Positions 9,617 to 20,869 of a stretch of 64,000 nucleotides of DNA are shown here, piece by piece. Source of the DNA: Anaeramoeba ignava (Eukaryota; Metamonada; Anaeramoebidae). The notes under the pieces are model-generated. The model saw nothing but the letters and a program-made list of their open reading frames with translations. It searched no databases and was not told where the DNA came from. Location: contig JAPDFW010000078.1 of NCBI GenBank assembly GCA_028826165.1, positions 310,001-374,000 on the forward strand, given 5' to 3'. Within the stretch, counting starts at the first letter, position 1. Each line of letters begins with the position of its first letter. The translations under genes and the position numbers were made by a program.

Positions 9617-12358
9617 ATGACAGAAAATCAAAATATTAATATTAATTTTGATGAGGATAATTTAGAACCAGAAAGTATATCAAGTAGTGATATTCTTGAT
9701 GAAATTGAAATTTTAAAAACACCAATTCAATCACCAGTTGAAATGCAAAGTCATTCAGAATCTGAAGAAGAAAATCAACTTGAAATTCAGAATTCATTAA
9801 ATTTTTCCAACTTTACAAATTTTACAAATTTTTCGTTACTTAATTCTCCTTCAGAATTACAAATAATAAATGCTATTTCTAAACATGTTGAATCAAATAA
9901 ATTTGTTGATATTAAAAAAGATGATTTAAATATTCCAAAAAAAAACTCAATTAAAACAAATATTGAAGGTACACATTCGTGCTTAACTCTTTATAAGCAA
10001 AATGAAATTTAATTTCAATTATAAAATGAATTTCAATATTAATTTTAATTTCAATTATAAAATGAATTTTAATTTTAATTTCAATTTCAATTATAAAATG
10101 AATTTTAAATATAAAATGAATTTTAAAATGAATTTTAATTATAAAATGAATTTCAAAATGAATTTTAATTATAAAATGAATTTCAAAATGAATTTTAATT
10201 ATAAAATGAATTTCAAAATGAATTTCAATTATAAAATGAATTTTAATTATAAAATGAATTTTAAATATAAAATGAATTTCAATTTCAAAATGAATTTTAA
10301 TTTTAATTTCAATTTCAAAATGAATTTTAATTATAAAATGAATTTTAAAATGAATTTTAATTATAAAATGAATTTCAAAATGAATTTTAATTATAAAATG
10401 AATTTTAATTTTAATTTCAATTTCAAAATGAATTTTAATTTTAATTTCAATTTCAAAATGAATTTTAATTTTAATTTCAATTTCAATTTCAATTTCAATT
10501 TTAATTATAATTTTAATTTTAATTTTAATTATAAAATGAATTTCAAAATGAATTTTAAATATAAAATGAATTTCAATATTAATTTTAATTTCAATTATAA
10601 AATGAATTTTAATTTTAATTTCAATTTCAATTTCAATTTCAATTTTAATTATAATTTTAATTTCAAAATGAATTTTAATTATAAAATTAATTTCAATTTC
10701 AAAATGAATTTTAATTTTAATTTTAATTTTAATTATAAAATGAATTTTAAATATAAAATGAATTTTAATTATAAAATGAATTTTAAATATAAAATGAATT
10801 TTAATTATAAAATGAATTTTAAATATAAAATGAATTTTAATTATAAAATGAATTTTAAATATAAAATGAATTTTAATTATAAAATGAATTTTAATTTTAA
10901 TTTCAATTTTAATTATAAAATGAATTTTAATTATAAAATGAATTTTAATTTCAATTTCAAAATGAATTTTAATTATAATTTCAATTTCAATTTCAATTTC
11001 AATTTCAATTTCAATTTCAATTTTAATTTTAATTTCAATTTTAATTTCAAAATGAATTTCAATTATAAAATTAATTTCAATTATAAAATGAATTTCAATT
11101 TCAATTTTAATTTCAATTATAAAATGAATTTCAATTATAAAATGAATTTCAATTATAATTTTAATTTTAATTATAAAATGAATTTCAATTATAAAATGAA
11201 TTTTAATTATAAAATGAATTTCAATATTAATTTTAATTTCAATTTCAAAATTAATTTTAATTTTAATTTCAATTTCAATTTCAATTTCAATTTCAATTTT
11301 AATTATAATTTTAATTTCAAAATGAATTTCAATTATAAAATTAATTTCAATTTCAAAATGAATTTTAATTTTAAAATGAATTTCAATTATAAAATGAATT
11401 TCAATTTTGATTTCAATTTTAATTTTAATTTTAATTTCAATTTTAAAATGAATTTTAATTTTAATTTTAATTTCAATTTCAAAATGAATTTTAATTATAA
11501 AATGAATTTTAATTTTAATTATAAAATGAATTTTAATTTTAATTTTAAAATTAATTTTAATATTTTAAAAAAGAAGATAATGAAAATAATGAAAATAATG
11601 AAAATAATGAAAATGATGATAATTATAAAAATGATGAAAATGATGAAAATGATGATAATGAAAATTATGTTGATAATGAAAATGATAATGATAATGAAAA
11701 TGAAAAAAAATTAAACAAAATCAAACGACGAAAAAAATTAGCAAAAAGAAGACAAACACAAAAACACGAAAAAGAAATATTGCAACAAGCCTTTATCGAG
11801 AACCAAAACCCAAATCCTATTGAAATGGAGCGATTAGCCAAAATAATCTGCTGGGATTATCCAAGAGTAAACAGATGGTTTCACAATAATAGGGCAAGAA
11901 CACCCAAAAAAGTAGCAGAACAAATCCAACAGAAAAAAAGAGAATCAATCGTTTCTTTATTAGATGGAAAAATTGAACAAATGGTCGAGCAAACAAAGGA
12001 ATTCACAAATTTATTGCAATTTTTATCAGAAAAAACTGCCAAAATTCACTCCAAATTTTTAACCGTTTCAAATCTTCTTGATCAACCCCAATTTTCTTTG
12101 GGTTTTGACAACAAAAATAGTAATATTCTTTTCGATTCGCAAAATGATTCTCCTTCAATCCAAAAACAAATGGATTATTTCATTCAATCAATAGAAAAAA
12201 TTCCTGAAAAACTTGCAAAAAAAAGTGAAAAAGAAACAAAATCAACTCAAAATTCAAAAGAAAAAACACTTTCTCAAATGCAAAAAATACTAAATAATCG
12301 ACCTCGAATTAACCAAAACAACCCAAATAATCAAAATAATCAAAAAAAGAAAATTTGA
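9617..12358 (+). CDS. Homeodomain protein (two exons: 9617-9968 and 11574 or 11577-12358)
   Basis: Exon 1 starts MTENQNININFDED and is acidic and Ser/Asn-rich. Donor AAG/GTACAC at 9968/9969 is phase 1. Acceptors at 11572-11573 or 11575-11576 both fit the phase, giving 378 or 377 residues. Exon 2 begins with an Asp/Asn/Glu tract, then a basic arm (KIKRRKKLAKRRQTQK), then a homeodomain: helix 1/2 EKEILQQAFIENQNPNPIEM and helix 3 PRVNRWFHNNRART. The invariant Trp48, Phe49, Asn51 and Arg53 are all present. A coiled-coil-like Leu/Gln region follows. It is likely a DNA-binding transcription regulator of a divergent homeobox class; targets cannot be inferred. The rest of the protein is low complexity. 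The 1.6-kb intron is a hexamer array. Confidence 0.85.
9969..11573 (+). repeat. Homeobox-gene intron built of hexamer repeats
   Basis: About 1.6 kb of units such as TTTAAT, TTCAAT, TATAAA, ATGAAT and TTCAAA in strict 6-bp register, starting just after the donor. Because none of the units makes a stop in one frame, the array leaves a 570-codon open frame of Phe-Asn-Tyr-Lys-Met that I do not regard as a protein. The same hexamer family fills introns at 26368-27374, 34584-34988 and 35299-35914. Confidence 0.85.
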
Positions 12359-12452
12359 TGATTTTGATTATTTTTGTTTTAAATTGTTTTATTTGAAAAA
12401 AAAAATAAGAAAACTTTTGAAATTCCAAATTCCATTTTTTTTTTTTTGGATT

Positions 12453-15161
12453 TTAATTGTCTTTTTTGTTTGTATCAATTTTTCTTTTTTTTCCTCTACA
12501 AACTCCAAAAGAAAAAATATATCCAATTCCCATAATAACCGAACCCAATAAAATGACCAATAACTTCATTTTCCTTCCTTTTCCCATTCCTTTCAAAAAA
12601 GAAACAGTTTGAGAATTAATTTTTCCATTTAAAATTTCATTTAAATAAGATTGAATATCCTTGTTCTCCCTTTCCAACAAAGGTTTATAATACGCTCCCT
12701 TTTTTGGATCAAGAACAATCAAAGCAGGAAAGTCTTTTCTGTGGATCCCGAACTGTTCGGCATAATCCTCCCATTCTATTCCATTGAGCCAACAAAAAGT
12801 GAAATTTTCCCGAAATTCGCGCGAAAATTTTTTCAAGTTTTTCAAATATGCTTTGGAACTGCTTTCTTGCACATCCACAATAGCAAGAGCTGTTGGGTTT
12901 CCTGAATTGAGAATGATCTCTTCTGTCCGCGAGTTCAATTCGGGCATAAGTGGCAAGGAATATCTGTCGATAAATTCTGAAATTTTTTGCCAATCCAAAT
13001 TTTCATCAAATTTCTCATCAAATATTTCAATTGTGTTTCGATCAATAAAAGACAATAATAAAGGGAAGCTTTCTGATTTTTCGATTCTTTTGTGGATTTT
13101 TTGTCCAAGTAAGCTGTCTTGGTATAATTTGGAGTTTTTTGGATCATCGAGTTCAAGAATGATGAATTTTGCTTTTTTTCGGTATTGATTTGAAAATTTT
13201 GAAAAGATTTTGTGATATTTTTTGTTTTTGGTTTCTGGTGTTGATACCAAAAGGAATGTCGAATAATTTGGTGATAAATCATGCTGTAAGGTGTTTAAAT
13301 TGCTGATCATTTGGATTGGTGATTGTGTCATGTGTTTTACAAAATCCTTCATATTATCTATTGTTCTTTCTTCTGAGAATTTAAATGATGCTCCGTCGTT
13401 GTATAGAATTAATGTTGGAAATCCTTCAATATCATTTTCGTGGCATAATTTACTATTATTTTGGCAATTTACTTCTCCAAACAATATTTTATGGTTTTCA
13501 AATTTTTGTGCTAATTCTTCAAAAATTGGTTTTAACTTTTTTATACCAACCATTTATTAATAATTTTATTTATTTATTTAGAAATTTATTTATTTAGAAA
13601 ATTATAATTTTATTTATAATTTAATTTATAATTTTATTTATAATTTAATTTATAATTTTATTTATAATTTTATTTATAATTTAATTTATAATTTAATTTA
13701 TAATTTTATTTATAATTTAATTTATAATTTAATTTATAATTTTATTTATAATTTTATTTATAATTTTATTTATAATTTAATTTATAATTTTATTTATAAT
13801 TTTAATTTATAATTTTATTTATAATTTTAATTTATAATTTAATTTATAATTTAATTTATAATTTAATTTATAATTTTATTTATAATTTTTAATTTAATTT
13901 ATAATTTAATTTATAATTTTATTTATAATTTAATTTATAATTTTATTTATAATTTTAATTTATAATTTAATTTATAATTTAATTTATAATTTAATTTATA
14001 TTTTAATTTATAATTTAATTTATAATTTTAATTTATAATTTTATTTATAATTTTATTTATAATTTTTATTTATAATTTTAATTTTATAATTTTTATTTTT
14101 TATAATTTTAATTTATAATTTAATTTATAATTTTTATTTATAATTTTATTTATAATTTAATTTATATTTTAATTTTATAATTTTTATTTATATTTTAATT
14201 TATAATTTTAATTTATAATTTTATTTATAATTTTATTTATAATTTTATTTATAATTTTATTTATAATTTAATTTATAATTTAATCTATATTTTTATTTAT
14301 AATTTTATTTATAATTTTAATTTATAATTTAATTTATAATTTTATTTATAATTTAATTTATAATTTAATTTATAATTTTAATTTAATTTATAAATTTATT
14401 TATAATTTTAATTTATAATTTTAATTTATAATTTAATTTATAATTTAATTTTAAATTTTTATTTATAATTTTTATTTATAATTTTAATTTATAATTTTAT
14501 TTATAATTTAATTTATTATTTTTATTTATAATTTTATTTATAATTTAATTTATAATTTAATTTATATTTTATAATTTATAATTTTAATTTATAATTTAAT
14601 TTATAATTTTATTTATATTTTTATTTATAATTTTATTTATAATTTAATTTATTATTTTATTTATAATTTAATTTATAATTTTAATTATTATTTATATTTT
14701 AATTTAATTTATTATTTTATTTATAATTTTATTTATAATTTTATTTATAATTTTATTTATAATTTTATTTATAATTTTATTTATAATTTTATTTATAATT
14801 TTATTTATAATTTTATTTATAATTTAATTTATAATTTTATTTATAATTTTATTTATAATTTTATTTATAATTTTATTTATAATTTTATTTATAATTTTAT
14901 TTATAAATTTATTTATAATTTTATTTATAATTTTATTTATAATTTAATTTATATTTTATTTATAATTTTATTTATAATTTAATGCAATTTTACTTTTTGG
15001 CAATGAGGACACCAAGGAGCAAAAAATTTAACAAACCATAATGAATTATTTTCATAAACAATTTCTGAAAATGGTTTATTTGTTAAATCTATAATTTCTT
15101 TTTCTTTTGTTGAAATTAAAATTAAATTCAAAATTACAAAAATTAAAAAGAGTTTTTTCAT
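12453..15161 (-). CDS. Transmembrane protein disulfide isomerase, TMX3-like (two exons: 14994-15161 and 12453-13535)
   Basis: Exon 1 encodes a signal peptide (MKKLFLIFVILNLILIS) and the start of a thioredoxin domain with active site WCPHC (Cys51, Cys54). Donor is AAA/GTAAAA at 14994/14993. Acceptor AAAAAAG lies before 13535, and the join HCQK/LKPIFEELA restores the thioredoxin helix in phase 0. The mature product is 416 aa: a catalytic thioredoxin fold, further thioredoxin-like b-type domains without CxxC, a membrane segment (LLVILLGSVIMGIGYIF) and a basic tail ending KKDN. KKDN is a perfect dilysine KKXX ER-retrieval signal. It should oxidise or isomerise disulfides in the ER lumen, as TMX3-type type I PDIs do. 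A shadow frame that begins MVGIKK inside the intron is not the true start. Confidence 0.9.
13536..14993 (-). repeat. PDI intron filled with TTTATAATTTAA-type repeats
   Basis: A 1,458-bp GT-AG intron composed almost only of TTTATAATT(T)A/TTTATAATTTTA units of 10-12 bp. The unit differs from those in the Rh and homeobox introns. Confidence 0.85.
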
Positions 15162-15239
15162 CCTTTTTGTTTTGAAAGAAAAAAGAAAAAAGAAAAAAGA
15201 AAAAAATGATTTGTTGGAAAAGAAAATTAATTTTGGATT

Positions 15240-17668
15240 CTAATTTTAATTTTGATTTTGATTTTGATTTTGATTTTGATTTTGATTTTAATTTTGATTT
15301 TGATTTTGATTTGGATTCTAATTTTAATTTTAATTTTGATTTTGATTTTGATTTTAATTTTGATTTTAATTTTGATTTTTTATTTTGATTTTATAGTTTT
15401 GATTTTTTAGATTTTAGATTTAGATTTGGATTTTGATTTTGATTTAGATTTAGATTTTATTTTTATTTTTATTTTTGATTTTGATTTTTGATTTTTTTTT
15501 GATTTAGTTTAGATTTAGATTTAGATTTTGATTTTGATTTTGATTTTGATTTTGATTTTGATTTTGATTTTGATTTTGATTTTGATTTTTGATTTTATTT
15601 TTAATTTTAGTTTGATTTTTGATTTTTGATTTTTGATTTTGATTTTGATTTTGATTTTGATTTTGATTTTATATTTTTATTTTTGATTTTTATTTTGATT
15701 TTGATTTTGATTTTGATTTTGATTTTTGATTTTGATTTTAATTTTTTAATTTTAATTTTGATTTTAATTTAATTTGATTTTATTTTTATTTTGATTTAGA
15801 TTTTGATTTTATATTTTTGATTTTTAATTTTGATTTTGATTTTATTTTTGATTTTGATTTTTGATTTTTATTTTGATTTTAATTTTTTTGATTTTGATTT
15901 TGATTTTGATTTTGATTTTATTTTTGATTTTTATTTTGATTTTGATTTTTATTTTATTTTTGATTTTGATTTTATAATTTTGATTTTGATTTTATTTTTA
16001 TTTTTAATTTTTATTTTAATTTGATTTTAATTTTGATTTTGATTTTGATTTTTAATTTTTGATTTTGAATTTTGATTTTTGATTTTTTTGATTTTGAATT
16101 TTGATTTGATTTTGATTTTGATTTTGATTTTTTGATTTTTATTTTTAATTTTGATTTTTGATTTTATTTATAATTTTATTTTTAATTTTGATTTTGATTT
16201 TGATTTTAATTTATAATTTTGATTTATAATTTTGATTTTGATTTTGATTTTGATTTATTTTTTTATTTTTTTTGATTTAATTTTTAATTTTATTTTTTGA
16301 TTTTTATTTTTTTTTTATTTTTAATTTTGATTTTAATTTTATTTTTTATTTTTTTATTTTATTTTTGATTTTGATTTTGATTTAAGAGCAAAAATTTTTA
16401 ACAAACCATGATTTTGATAAGATTTAGATTTTGATTTTGATTTTGATTTTTAATTTTGATTTTTTTTTTTTGAATTTAAATTTTCAATTTTGATTTAAAT
16501 TTTGATTTTGATTTTGAAAAAAGAAAAACTTTGATTTTGATTTTTTGATTTTTGATTTTGAGTTTTGATTTTGATTTTGATTTTGATTTTGATTTTGATT
16601 TTGATTTTGATTTTGATTTAGATTTTGATTTTGATTTTGATTTTGATTTTGATTTTGATTTTGATTTTGATTTTGATTTTGATTTTGATTTTGATTTTGA
16701 TTTTGATTTTGATTTTGATTTTGATTTAGATTTTGATTTTGATTTTGATTTTGATTTAGATTTAGATTTTGATTTTGATTTTGATTTTGATTTTGATTTT
16801 GATTTAGATTTTGATTTAGATTTTGATTTTGATTTTGATTTTGATTTTGATTTTGATTTTGATTTTGATTTTGATTTTGATTTTGATTTTGATTTTGATT
16901 TAGATTTAGATTTTGATTTTAGATTTGATTTTGATTTTGATTTTGATTTTGATTTTGATTTTGATTTTGATTTTGATTTTTGATTTGATTTTGATTTAGA
17001 TTTTGATTTTGATTTTGATTTTGATTTTGATTTAGATTTTGATTTTGATTTTGATTTTGATTTTGATTTTGATTTTGATTTTGATTTTGATTTTGATTTT
17101 GATTTTGATTTTGATTTTGATTTTGATTTTGATTTTGATTTTGATTTAGATTTTGATTTTGATTTAGATTTAGATTTTGATTTTGATTTTGATTTTGATT
17201 TAGATTTTGATTTTGATTTAGATTTTGATTTTGATTTTGATTTTGGTTTTGATTTAGATTTTGATTTTGATTTTGATTTTGATTTTGATTTTGATTTTGA
17301 TTTTGATTTTGATTTTGATTTTGATTTTGATTTTGATTTTGATTTTGATTTTGATTTTGATTTTGATTTTAATTTTGATTTTGATTTTGATTTTGATTTT
17401 GATTTTGATTTTGATTTTTAGATTTGATTTTGATTTAGATTTTGATTTTGATTTTGATTTAGATTTAGATTTAGATTTTGATTTTGATTTTGATTTTGAT
17501 TTTGATTTTGATTTTGATTTTGATTTTGATTTTGATTTTGATTTTGATTTTAGATTTTGATTTTGATTTTGATTTTGATTTTGATTTTGATTTTGATTTT
17601 GATTTTGATTTTGATTTTGATTTTGAATTTAGATTTAGATTTTGATTTAGATTTAGATTTTGATTTTA
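15240..17668. repeat. GATTTT hexamer array between PDI and S29 genes
   Basis: About 2.4 kb of GATTTT (equivalently AAAATC on the other strand), with GATTTA variants and a decayed section at about 15590-16540. It lies between two divergent genes, so it is intergenic or part of a long 5' leader. Apparent Asp-Phe or Ile-Leu repeat frames are artefacts. A non-repeat island at 16386-16410 resembles PDI exon 1. The ~250 bp from 17669 to 17918 are AT-rich, include gggggcatag near 17788, and probably hold the S29 promoter. Confidence 0.85.
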
Positions 17669-17918
17669 ATTTTCTAATAGATTTATGAAGGAATATTAGA
17701 GAATTAGAAAAGAAATTGAAGAAAAAAGAAAAAGGAAATTTTTTTTTAATTTAATTTAATTTAATTTAAAATTTTTTTTTTTGTTTTTGGGGGCATAGTT
17801 AAAAAAATAAATTAATAAAAAAAAAAATAAATAAAAAAAAATTTTTTTTTAATTTTTTTTTTTCATTTTTTTTCATTTCAAAAAAAAAAATTATAAATTT
17901 TAAATAAATAATTTTAAA

Positions 17919-18269
17919 ATGGGTTCTATTTGGAGAAGTCATCCCAAAAAATATGGAAAAGGAGGAAGAAGATGGTTTGCAAATAAAATTAAATAAATAA
18001 AATTTAATAAAAATAATAAAATTAAATAAAATTTAATAAAATTAAATAAAATTAAATAAAAAATATATATTAAAATATAAAAGCCGAAGATGTGGAAATC
18101 ATAGAGCAATTATTCGTAAATATGGTTTAGATATTTGCAGAAGATGCTTTCGTGAAAATGCTGCTTTAATTGGATTCAAAAAGGTTTATATTTTTTTATA
18201 TTAAAAATTCTATTTAAATTAAAAATTCAAAAAAATTTTTTTTTATATTTCTTTTATTAGTATCGATAA
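17919..18269 (+). CDS. RPS29: Ribosomal protein uS14 (S29), three exons
   Basis: The exons are 17919-17974, 18084-18183 and 18261-18269. Introns are 17975-18083 (109 bp) and 18184-18260 (77 bp), both GT-AG, and all phases match. The 54-residue product starts [19 protein letters not shown] and ends IGFKKYR. It carries two CxxC pairs (CRRC and CRRC) around IIRKYGLDI, the zinc-ribbon of eukaryotic S29. This is the small 40S subunit protein near the decoding region. Length and ends agree with the yeast and animal proteins (about 56 aa). The last exon holds only Tyr, Arg and the stop. This gene is a reliable check on intron style here: short introns, AAG/GT donors and TAG or AAG acceptors. Confidence 0.95.
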
Positions 18270-18529
18270 TTCAACCTCAACTCAAATATTACTATTCAAG
18301 AACTTCTTTTCTTGATTTTACTTGATTTTTTTTTTCAAATTCTTTTTTTTTTCAAAACCAAAATTTTTTTTACTTTTCAATGAAATTCTTTTTCTTTTTC
18401 TCAAATTAATTTAGAAAAATCAAAAAAATTTTTAAAAAATCAATAAATGAAATAAATTTAAAATTAAAATTAAAAAATAAAAATCATTTTTTTTTCTTTT
18501 CTTTTTTTTAAATTATAAACAAAAACAAA

Positions 18530-20209
18530 ATGGAAAGTGAAGTTTTTTTCTTTGGTCAAAATAAAGGTTTTCAAGTAAAAGAAAATGCAATGACGCCAAC
18601 TAAACTAACACAATTTGATGAATACGGAATAACTCAAATTTCATCTGGAGATTTCGGGACACTTTTAACAACTACAAATAATCAAGTTATATGGATATCT
18701 CGTTCTCTAAAAGACACTTTAAATCATTCAGTAATTCAAGTTTCTGTTGGTTTCTCAGTTGCAGCATTTTTAACCGAAAACGGAGAAGTTTTTGGAATTG
18801 GAAACCATTTGGGAGCAGAAAAAAATAAATTCATACCAATATCGCCAATGATTAGCCTCGATAAAAACGAGACAATAACCCAGATTGCTTGCGGTGTTTA
18901 CCAACTGTATTTGCTCACTTCCAAAGGAATTGCTTATGGAATGGGTGATAACAGTTGCAAACAGCTCGCAACAGAAGATGTCACAAAACAAACTAAGCCC
19001 ATCAAAATGATGGAGAATATCGAGTCCATTTATACAGGAAATTATTCTTTTAGCGCCTTTTTACTCACAAAAAACGACGAGCTGTTCGCTCTTGGTCAAA
19101 ATAGCAGTTACCAACTCGGACTCGGTGATGATAACAACGACATCTACCCACCACAATTGGTCAAAACAAGACCAGAAGGCGAAATTCGCCAGCTCGTGAT
19201 CGGCTATGAACATTCCGTTATGGTTGTCGAACAAAAAGGAAAGGGACAAGCTTACGTTTCTGGTCAGCATTCTTACAACGGATTGGGCAAATCCGATAGC
19301 GCCAAATTATTCACTCATCTTTCATCACTTTCCAATTCCGATATAATTCAGATCGATGTCGGCTGCTTCCACACTCTCTTACTAACAGCAGAAAACGAAA
19401 TTTTCGCATACGGAATTAATCCATACGGCCAGCTTGGTAATGGCAGCTTCTCAAGCACAGACATGCCAATCAAAATCGAAATTCCTGGCATTACTCAAGA
19501 ACTGAGCAAATACAGAGTTGTTGCCGGATCTTTCCACAGCCTTGTTTATCTTCCTGTTCAAAAACTCACAACAATCCAGGAAGACTTCATCGAATTTCTC
19601 AATAACCAAGAGGCTTGCGATCTAACTCTCCAAGCACTTGATGGCTCCATTGGAGTCCATCGGTTGATTTTGGAATTGCGAATAGGCAAAGAAAATATCC
19701 AAAATTTCCAATACTACATCAAATCCAAAAATTTAGCCGAAACAAACTCCATTTTGAAGTTCATTTACGGCTGCCGTTTTTTGCAAAAAAAATTGATGAG
19801 AGAATTAACTGAAATTATCCCCAATCTCGCAATCACAAAAAAACAATTCAGTGAACAATTGACAAAACTGAAAAATGCAAATGAAAGCAAGGATTTTGTT
19901 GTGAAATTCGAAAATAATCATTTCCGCATTCATAAAACCATTTTATGGGCCCGCAGTTTATTATTTCGAGGAATGTTCCTGAATGTCAATGATTCTTCAA
20001 ATGAAGTTTCAAACTATTGCGAAATTTCACTTGACGCTTTCAAGATTTTTCTCGATTATCTTTACACTGATGAAATTGACACACAAATCAAATTCACAAA
20101 GCAAATTGTAGAAGATTTAGCGAAAGCTATGGATTATTTCCAACTCAATGAATCAGAGCCAAATCTAGCAACAAAAGCTTTGCGAAAATTTGAAGAAAAT
20201 AAAAAGTGA
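18530..20209 (+). CDS. RCC1-repeat protein with two C-terminal BTB domains (559 aa)
   Basis: Intronless. Residues of about 1-340 are RCC1-type beta-propeller repeats with typical blades (YGMGDNSCKQLA, FALGQNSSYQLGLGDDN, AYGINPYGQLGNGSF, VVAGSFHSLVYL). A degenerate BTB follows (CDLTLQALDGSIGVHRLIL), then a second BTB (DFVVKFENNHFRIHKTILWARSLLFRGMF, DSSNEVSNYCEISLDAFKIFLDYLYTDE). RCC1-BTB proteins act as exchange-factor-like scaffolds or ubiquitin-ligase adaptors; the substrate is unknown. BTB2 shares the RSxLxxGMFLxVxDSSNxVxxY signature with the ankyrin-BTB proteins at 1270-6732, so this lineage seems to put one tail on different repeat domains. It stops with TGA. Its base composition is less AT-rich than its flanks. 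Confidence 0.9.
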   Translation: MESEVFFFGQNKGFQVKENAMTPTKLTQFDEYGITQISSGDFGTLLTTTNNQVIWISRSLKDTLNHSVIQVSVGFSVAAFLTENGEVFGIGNHLGAEKNKFIPISPMISLDKNETITQIACGVYQLYLLTSKGIAYGMGDNSCKQLATEDVTKQTKPIKMMENIESIYTGNYSFSAFLLTKNDELFALGQNSSYQLGLGDDNNDIYPPQLVKTRPEGEIRQLVIGYEHSVMVVEQKGKGQAYVSGQHSYNGLGKSDSAKLFTHLSSLSNSDIIQIDVGCFHTLLLTAENEIFAYGINPYGQLGNGSFSSTDMPIKIEIPGITQELSKYRVVAGSFHSLVYLPVQKLTTIQEDFIEFLNNQEACDLTLQALDGSIGVHRLILELRIGKENIQNFQYYIKSKNLAETNSILKFIYGCRFLQKKLMRELTEIIPNLAITKKQFSEQLTKLKNANESKDFVVKFENNHFRIHKTILWARSLLFRGMFLNVNDSSNEVSNYCEISLDAFKIFLDYLYTDEIDTQIKFTKQIVEDLAKAMDYFQLNESEPNLATKALRKFEENKK

Positions 20210-20336
20210 AAGTGATAGATTCTTCTTTTTTTTTTTTTTTAAAGAAATTGATCAAACATTTTTTTTTTGCCTGAAAACATTTATTTTCTTTTTATTTTTG
20301 ATTAAAAAAAAATTTTTTCAAATTTGATTTTTTCAT

Positions 20337-20819
20337 TTAATTTTTCAAATTTGATTGTATTTCTTGTAATCTGGGAATAAATCTTGAATATGGCTTCGCC
20401 CATTCTTGAAGGAAATATTCCCGACTTTTATTAAATTTGTTAACACTTTCAGCAAAAAGCTCTTTTGTTGAAGGTTTTGCTTTTTTGGAAGTAGAAATGG
20501 AGACAAAATCATCCAGACTTTGTGCCGGAAATTGAGTCTTCAATTCTGAAATCATTTTATGGAAATTTGGAGTATTTTCTGATGTTTGAGCCAAAGGCTC
20601 AGGAAGTTGTTTTTTTTTTGCTTCTTCAGACTCATTTGTTTGCGTTTTTATTTCGAGATGTCTGTCTGGAGCTGCATAAAATGATAGTAATTGATATAAA
20701 GAAAGTGAGCGAATTTGCTCTTTCGACATTCTTTTTAATAATGGTTCCTTGAGAAGTGGGAAAGTAAAATGAATGTCTGTGTGTGGTTCTTTTTTGTGTG
20801 GAGATTTCTGTTCTGACAT
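20337..20819 (-). CDS. Hypothetical 160-aa protein
   Basis: An intact frame with convincing, non-repetitive coding composition, convergent with the RCC1-BTB gene. It begins MSEQKSPHKKEPHTDIHF, has a leucine-rich helical part (PLLKRMSKEQIRSLSLYQLLSFYAA), a Lys/Glu/Thr/Pro linker and a helical C-terminus (ELFAESVNKFNKSREYFLQEW). No signal peptide, membrane segment or catalytic motif is visible, and I do not recognise the family. It could be a small subunit of a nuclear or cytosolic complex, but the sequence does not show which. Confidence 0.7.
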   Translation of the reverse strand: MSEQKSPHKKEPHTDIHFTFPLLKEPLLKRMSKEQIRSLSLYQLLSFYAAPDRHLEIKTQTNESEEAKKKQLPEPLAQTSENTPNFHKMISELKTQFPAQSLDDFVSISTSKKAKPSTKELFAESVNKFNKSREYFLQEWAKPYSRFIPRLQEIQSNLKN

Positions 20820-20869
20820 TAAATAAAAAAAAAAATGAAAAAAATGAATTAAAAAATTTTTTATTTTTT

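Noticed and set aside
10002-11714. 570-codon open frame of Phe/Asn/Tyr/Lys/Met repeats
   Set aside because: It is the hexamer array of the homeobox intron; 6-bp units without stops stay open by arithmetic, and splice sites with matching phase flank it.
12651-13597. Several 70-134 codon frames opposite or overlapping the PDI gene
   Set aside because: Shadows of the real minus-strand exon.
15206-17560. Asp-Phe and Ile-Leu repeat frames
   Set aside because: Products of the GATTTT array with no flanking coding sequence.
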